Assembly: GCA_016946835.1 (NCBI GenBank)
Contig: JACVTC010000762.1
Location: 1 to 10,034, forward strand
Origin: Neocallimastix lanati (nom. inval.)
Lineage: Eukaryota; Neocallimastigomycota; Neocallimastigomycetes; Neocallimastigales; Neocallimastigaceae
Length of the DNA stretch: 10,034 bases
Direction of reading: 5' to 3'
A program made the translations under genes and the position numbers. This document shows, piece after piece, positions 8,453 to 10,034 of this stretch (position 1 is the stretch's first letter; every line of letters starts with the position of its first letter). Below the pieces are notes generated by a model, which was not told the DNA's origin, made no database searches, and saw only the letters and a list, made by a program, of their open reading frames with translations.

Positions 8453-8547
8453 TACCTGAATAGGGTGAAGTCAGAGGAAACCATAAAAGGAGGCTCATAG
8501 AGGTTCTGACGTACAAATTGATCATCAAAATTTGAATATAGGAGCGA

Positions 8548-8558
8548 AAGACTCTTGG
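8548..8558 (+). other. Internal deletion junction in the 28S copy
   Basis: The sequence passes directly from GAGCGAAAGACT to TGGACATTTGAATG. In a yeast-type 25S these are separated by a block I recall as roughly 170 nt, which includes CATCTAGTAGCTGGTTCC and GAGGTTCCGGGG. That block is absent here, so the junction marks a deletion with little or no homology at the ends. An assembly artefact is the alternative. Confidence 0.7.
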
Positions 8559-9143
8559 ACATTTGAATGAGAGTTACTAGTGGGTCATTTTTGGCAAGCT
8601 AGAAACTGGCGATGCGGGATGAACCAATCATGGGGTTAAAGTGCAGGAATATATGCTCATTTAGACATCACAAAAGGTATTGGTTCATCTAGACAGCAGG
8701 ACGGTGGCCATGGAAGTCGGCGTCTTCTAGGAATGTGTAACAATTCACCTTGCCGAAATGAACTAAAATATAAAAATAACGCGAATTAAATAATTCTTTG
8801 CTTTGATTACTTAAAAACCATATTTATTTTGGCAATGAATAAAATAATCTAATAGTGAAAATTAGCAAAATTAATCTTTTCGAAGTAATTAATTGAATCA
8901 TAGTCAATTATGAAACAATTTATATTATTTAATAATAAATTTAAACCCTACAAGAGAAAAATTTCCATCATACAAATGATATATAAGCCATATATAATTA
9001 GAGATGTCTTAAATACATTCAATATAAATGGTATAATAATATTAACTCTTAACAATTATTATTATTATTATATAATGTATATTATTAAATTCGTGATAAA
9101 AATATAATTAAATCAAATATTAAATGCAAAAATACTAAATATA

Positions 9144-9148
9144 ATATA

Positions 9149-9180
<32 letters not shown>

Positions 9181-9190
9181 AAAAAAAAAA
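9144..9190. repeat. Composite (TA)n / T16 / A10 tract
   Basis: A TA dinucleotide run (about 9144-9164) is followed directly by 16 T and then 10 A. The T/A part is self-complementary over 10 bp and could fold as a hairpin. Confidence 0.85.
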
Positions 9191-9403
9191 TTATTATTTA
9201 AATACTAAGGTATTAATTTGTTAAAATGTAATTGATTATAATAAAGACAAGTTAAAATTTAAAAATAAGTAGTTTTTATATTGATTTTTATTATAATATA
9301 TGTAAATGTTTATTAATTATTATTAATATAATATATAAAGTTCTTTTTAAATTTAATATTAATACTGTTTATATTAAAATTATTATATAAATTGAAATAG
9401 AGT

Positions 9404-9404
<1 letters not shown>

Positions 9405-9448
<44 letters not shown>
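9405..9448. repeat. A44 homopolymer
   Basis: A run of 44 A lies between AGTC and GGTTT. No coding or poly(A)-tail context, such as a retrocopy upstream, is recognisable, and there is no clear target-site duplication. Homopolymer length may be inexact from sequencing. Confidence 0.85.
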
Positions 9449-9450
<2 letters not shown>

Positions 9451-9635
9451 TTTAAAATAACACAATAAACTACTATTGATTTTAATTTATTTATACATTT
9501 GTTATTCTACTATTTATTTATTTATTTATTCTTTTTTTTTTTAAAAAAAAATAGAAAAAATTATTTTCTTGATAATATTTGCGTTTGATAAGTTTGTGTT
9601 TAAAATAAAATTTATAAATATACCATTAAATTATA

Positions 9636-9660
9636 ATATGCTTAAAGCATATAAAGCATA
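9636..9660. repeat. Small palindrome ATATGCTT-A-AAGCATAT plus extra half-site
   Basis: An 8-bp inverted repeat separated by one A (9636-9652) is followed by a second AAGCATA half-site (9654-9660), a direct repeat of the right arm. It is a plausible weak protein-binding or hairpin site, but short, and no gene is nearby. Confidence 0.45.
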
Positions 9661-10034
9661 TATTATTATATATTTATTTTTATTATTTTTTTGTTTTGTT
9701 AATATTATTTTTATCAATAATTATAGTAAAAATTAAATTATTAATTCTCATAGATATGAATTAATTTTAAAAATTATTAATTGCTTGTTATCAGTGAATT
9801 TATGATCTAACTTGTATTATAGAATATATATTTTATTATGTATATAATATTGTATTGTAATATTATTATATTATATTGTATTTTTTTATCAAATAGTTTT
9901 AATTTAATATTATTATTGCAAGATACTCTTATTAAATTGTACTAAAAGTCAAGGATTTGAGCTTATGTTTATTTTATTAATATATTTTATGATAGAGAAT
10001 TAACAATGATTAAAATTTTATGAACTACATGTTT

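Larger units (their letters stand above)
7441..8775 (+). pseudogene. 28S (LSU) rRNA 5' fragment, degenerate
   Basis: The stretch begins with GATCTTAAATCGGATAAG, the counterpart of the mature 28S 5' end (GACCTCAAATC...), then GAGTACCCGCTGAACTTAAG and CATATCAATAAGCGGAGG, universal in fungal 28S. D1 and D2 follow with wording typical of Neocallimastigomycota. CTTGAAACACGGACCAAGGA is present at 8272-8291. Later landmarks are CCTGAATAGGGTGAAG, GAGCGAAAGACT, TGGACATTTGAATG, ACTGGCGATGCGGGATGAAC, GACGGTGGCCATGGAAGTCG and GCCGAAATGAACTA, after which similarity fades near 8764-8785. Roughly the last two thirds of the gene are missing. Highly conserved positions are altered: AACGGCGAGTGAA reads AATATCAAATGAA (7525-7537), ACCGTGAGGGAAAG has become ACTGTGAGGGAGGG (7795-7808), and CCCGTCTTGAAAC reads TTTATCTTGAAAC (8267-8279). 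These changes, an internal deletion and a hexamer duplication argue for a pseudogene. It could not yield a functional rRNA alone. Confidence 0.9.
8776..10034. other. AT-rich region downstream of the 28S remnant, no gene recognised
   Basis: After the last rRNA similarity the sequence becomes AT-rich filler. A 65-codon plus frame at 8910-9107 has no recognisable motif, ends in a Tyr/Ile-rich run from ATT repeats, and is most likely chance. Simple tracts within are listed separately. ATTT repeats occur near 9511-9530. I see no RNA gene or promoter. Confidence 0.65.

Noticed and set aside
7441-8775. Functional 28S rRNA gene running in the window
   Set aside because: Altered near-invariant core positions, the internal deletion, the hexamer duplication and loss of similarity after about a third of the gene exclude a working copy.
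8910-9107. Plus-strand 65-codon frame rich in Ile, Tyr, Asn and Lys
   Set aside because: Composition matches translated AT-rich filler, part is an ATT repeat, and there is no motif, signal peptide or upstream context that supports a gene.
9144-9448. A44 and T16/A10 runs as poly(A) tails of retrotransposed copies
   Set aside because: No transcript-like or retroelement sequence precedes the A44 run, no target duplication is visible, and similar homopolymers occur throughout the window.

Overview
The window is a very AT-rich, repeat-saturated piece of a eukaryotic nuclear genome, and I find no intact protein-coding gene in it. Two things suggest an anaerobic gut fungus (Neocallimastigomycota). 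The 5' part of a 28S rRNA (about 7441-8775) reads like the D1/D2 region of that group. The degraded MULE-type transposase (about 6002-7401) and subtilisin-like protease remnant (about 4275-4665, minus strand) resemble families I associate with those genomes. The extreme AT content, long homopolymers and (ATT)n/(TA)n tracts fit as well. The assignment rests on recognition, not on a database search.

Layout. 1-960 is AT-rich filler with a poly-T tract punctuated by G about every 16 bases and a 21-bp tandem repeat. 960-1520 is a more GC-balanced island holding copy R1 of a ~300-bp repeat. 1520-2195 is a heptanucleotide satellite that switches from ATTATTC to ATTATTT units. 2195-3600 is AT-rich with no recognisable gene. 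3680-3976 is a perfect (ATT)99 microsatellite that grades into degenerate TTG/ATT triplets. 4237-4270 is a perfect 34-nt palindrome. 4275-4665 (minus) is the C-terminal catalytic part of a broken subtilisin-like protease, and 4617-4917 is repeat copy R2 directly upstream of and overlapping it. 4918-6000 is AT-rich with small inverted repeats.

6002-7401 (plus) is a MULE-type transposase pseudogene with a FLYWCH-like zinc-finger remnant, at least five frame changes and several stops. Its last recognisable codon lies only 39 bp from the mature 5' end of a 28S rRNA copy, which leaves no room for a 5.8S gene and ITS2. The 28S copy is a pseudogene: it stops after about the first third of the gene, lacks an internal block, has a tandem hexamer duplication and a T35 run in D2, and carries many C-to-T and G-to-A changes at positions that are nearly invariant in working rRNA. 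8776-10034 is AT-rich with long A/T runs and no recognisable gene.

The region looks like a graveyard in which pieces of a protease gene, a DNA transposon and rDNA have decayed towards A+T and been invaded by simple repeats. No operon-like or cooperative gene set is present. The most interesting points are the transposase/28S junction, the transition-biased decay of the rRNA copy, the paired R1/R2 repeats with a perfectly kept 32-bp core, and the spacerless palindrome beside the protease remnant.
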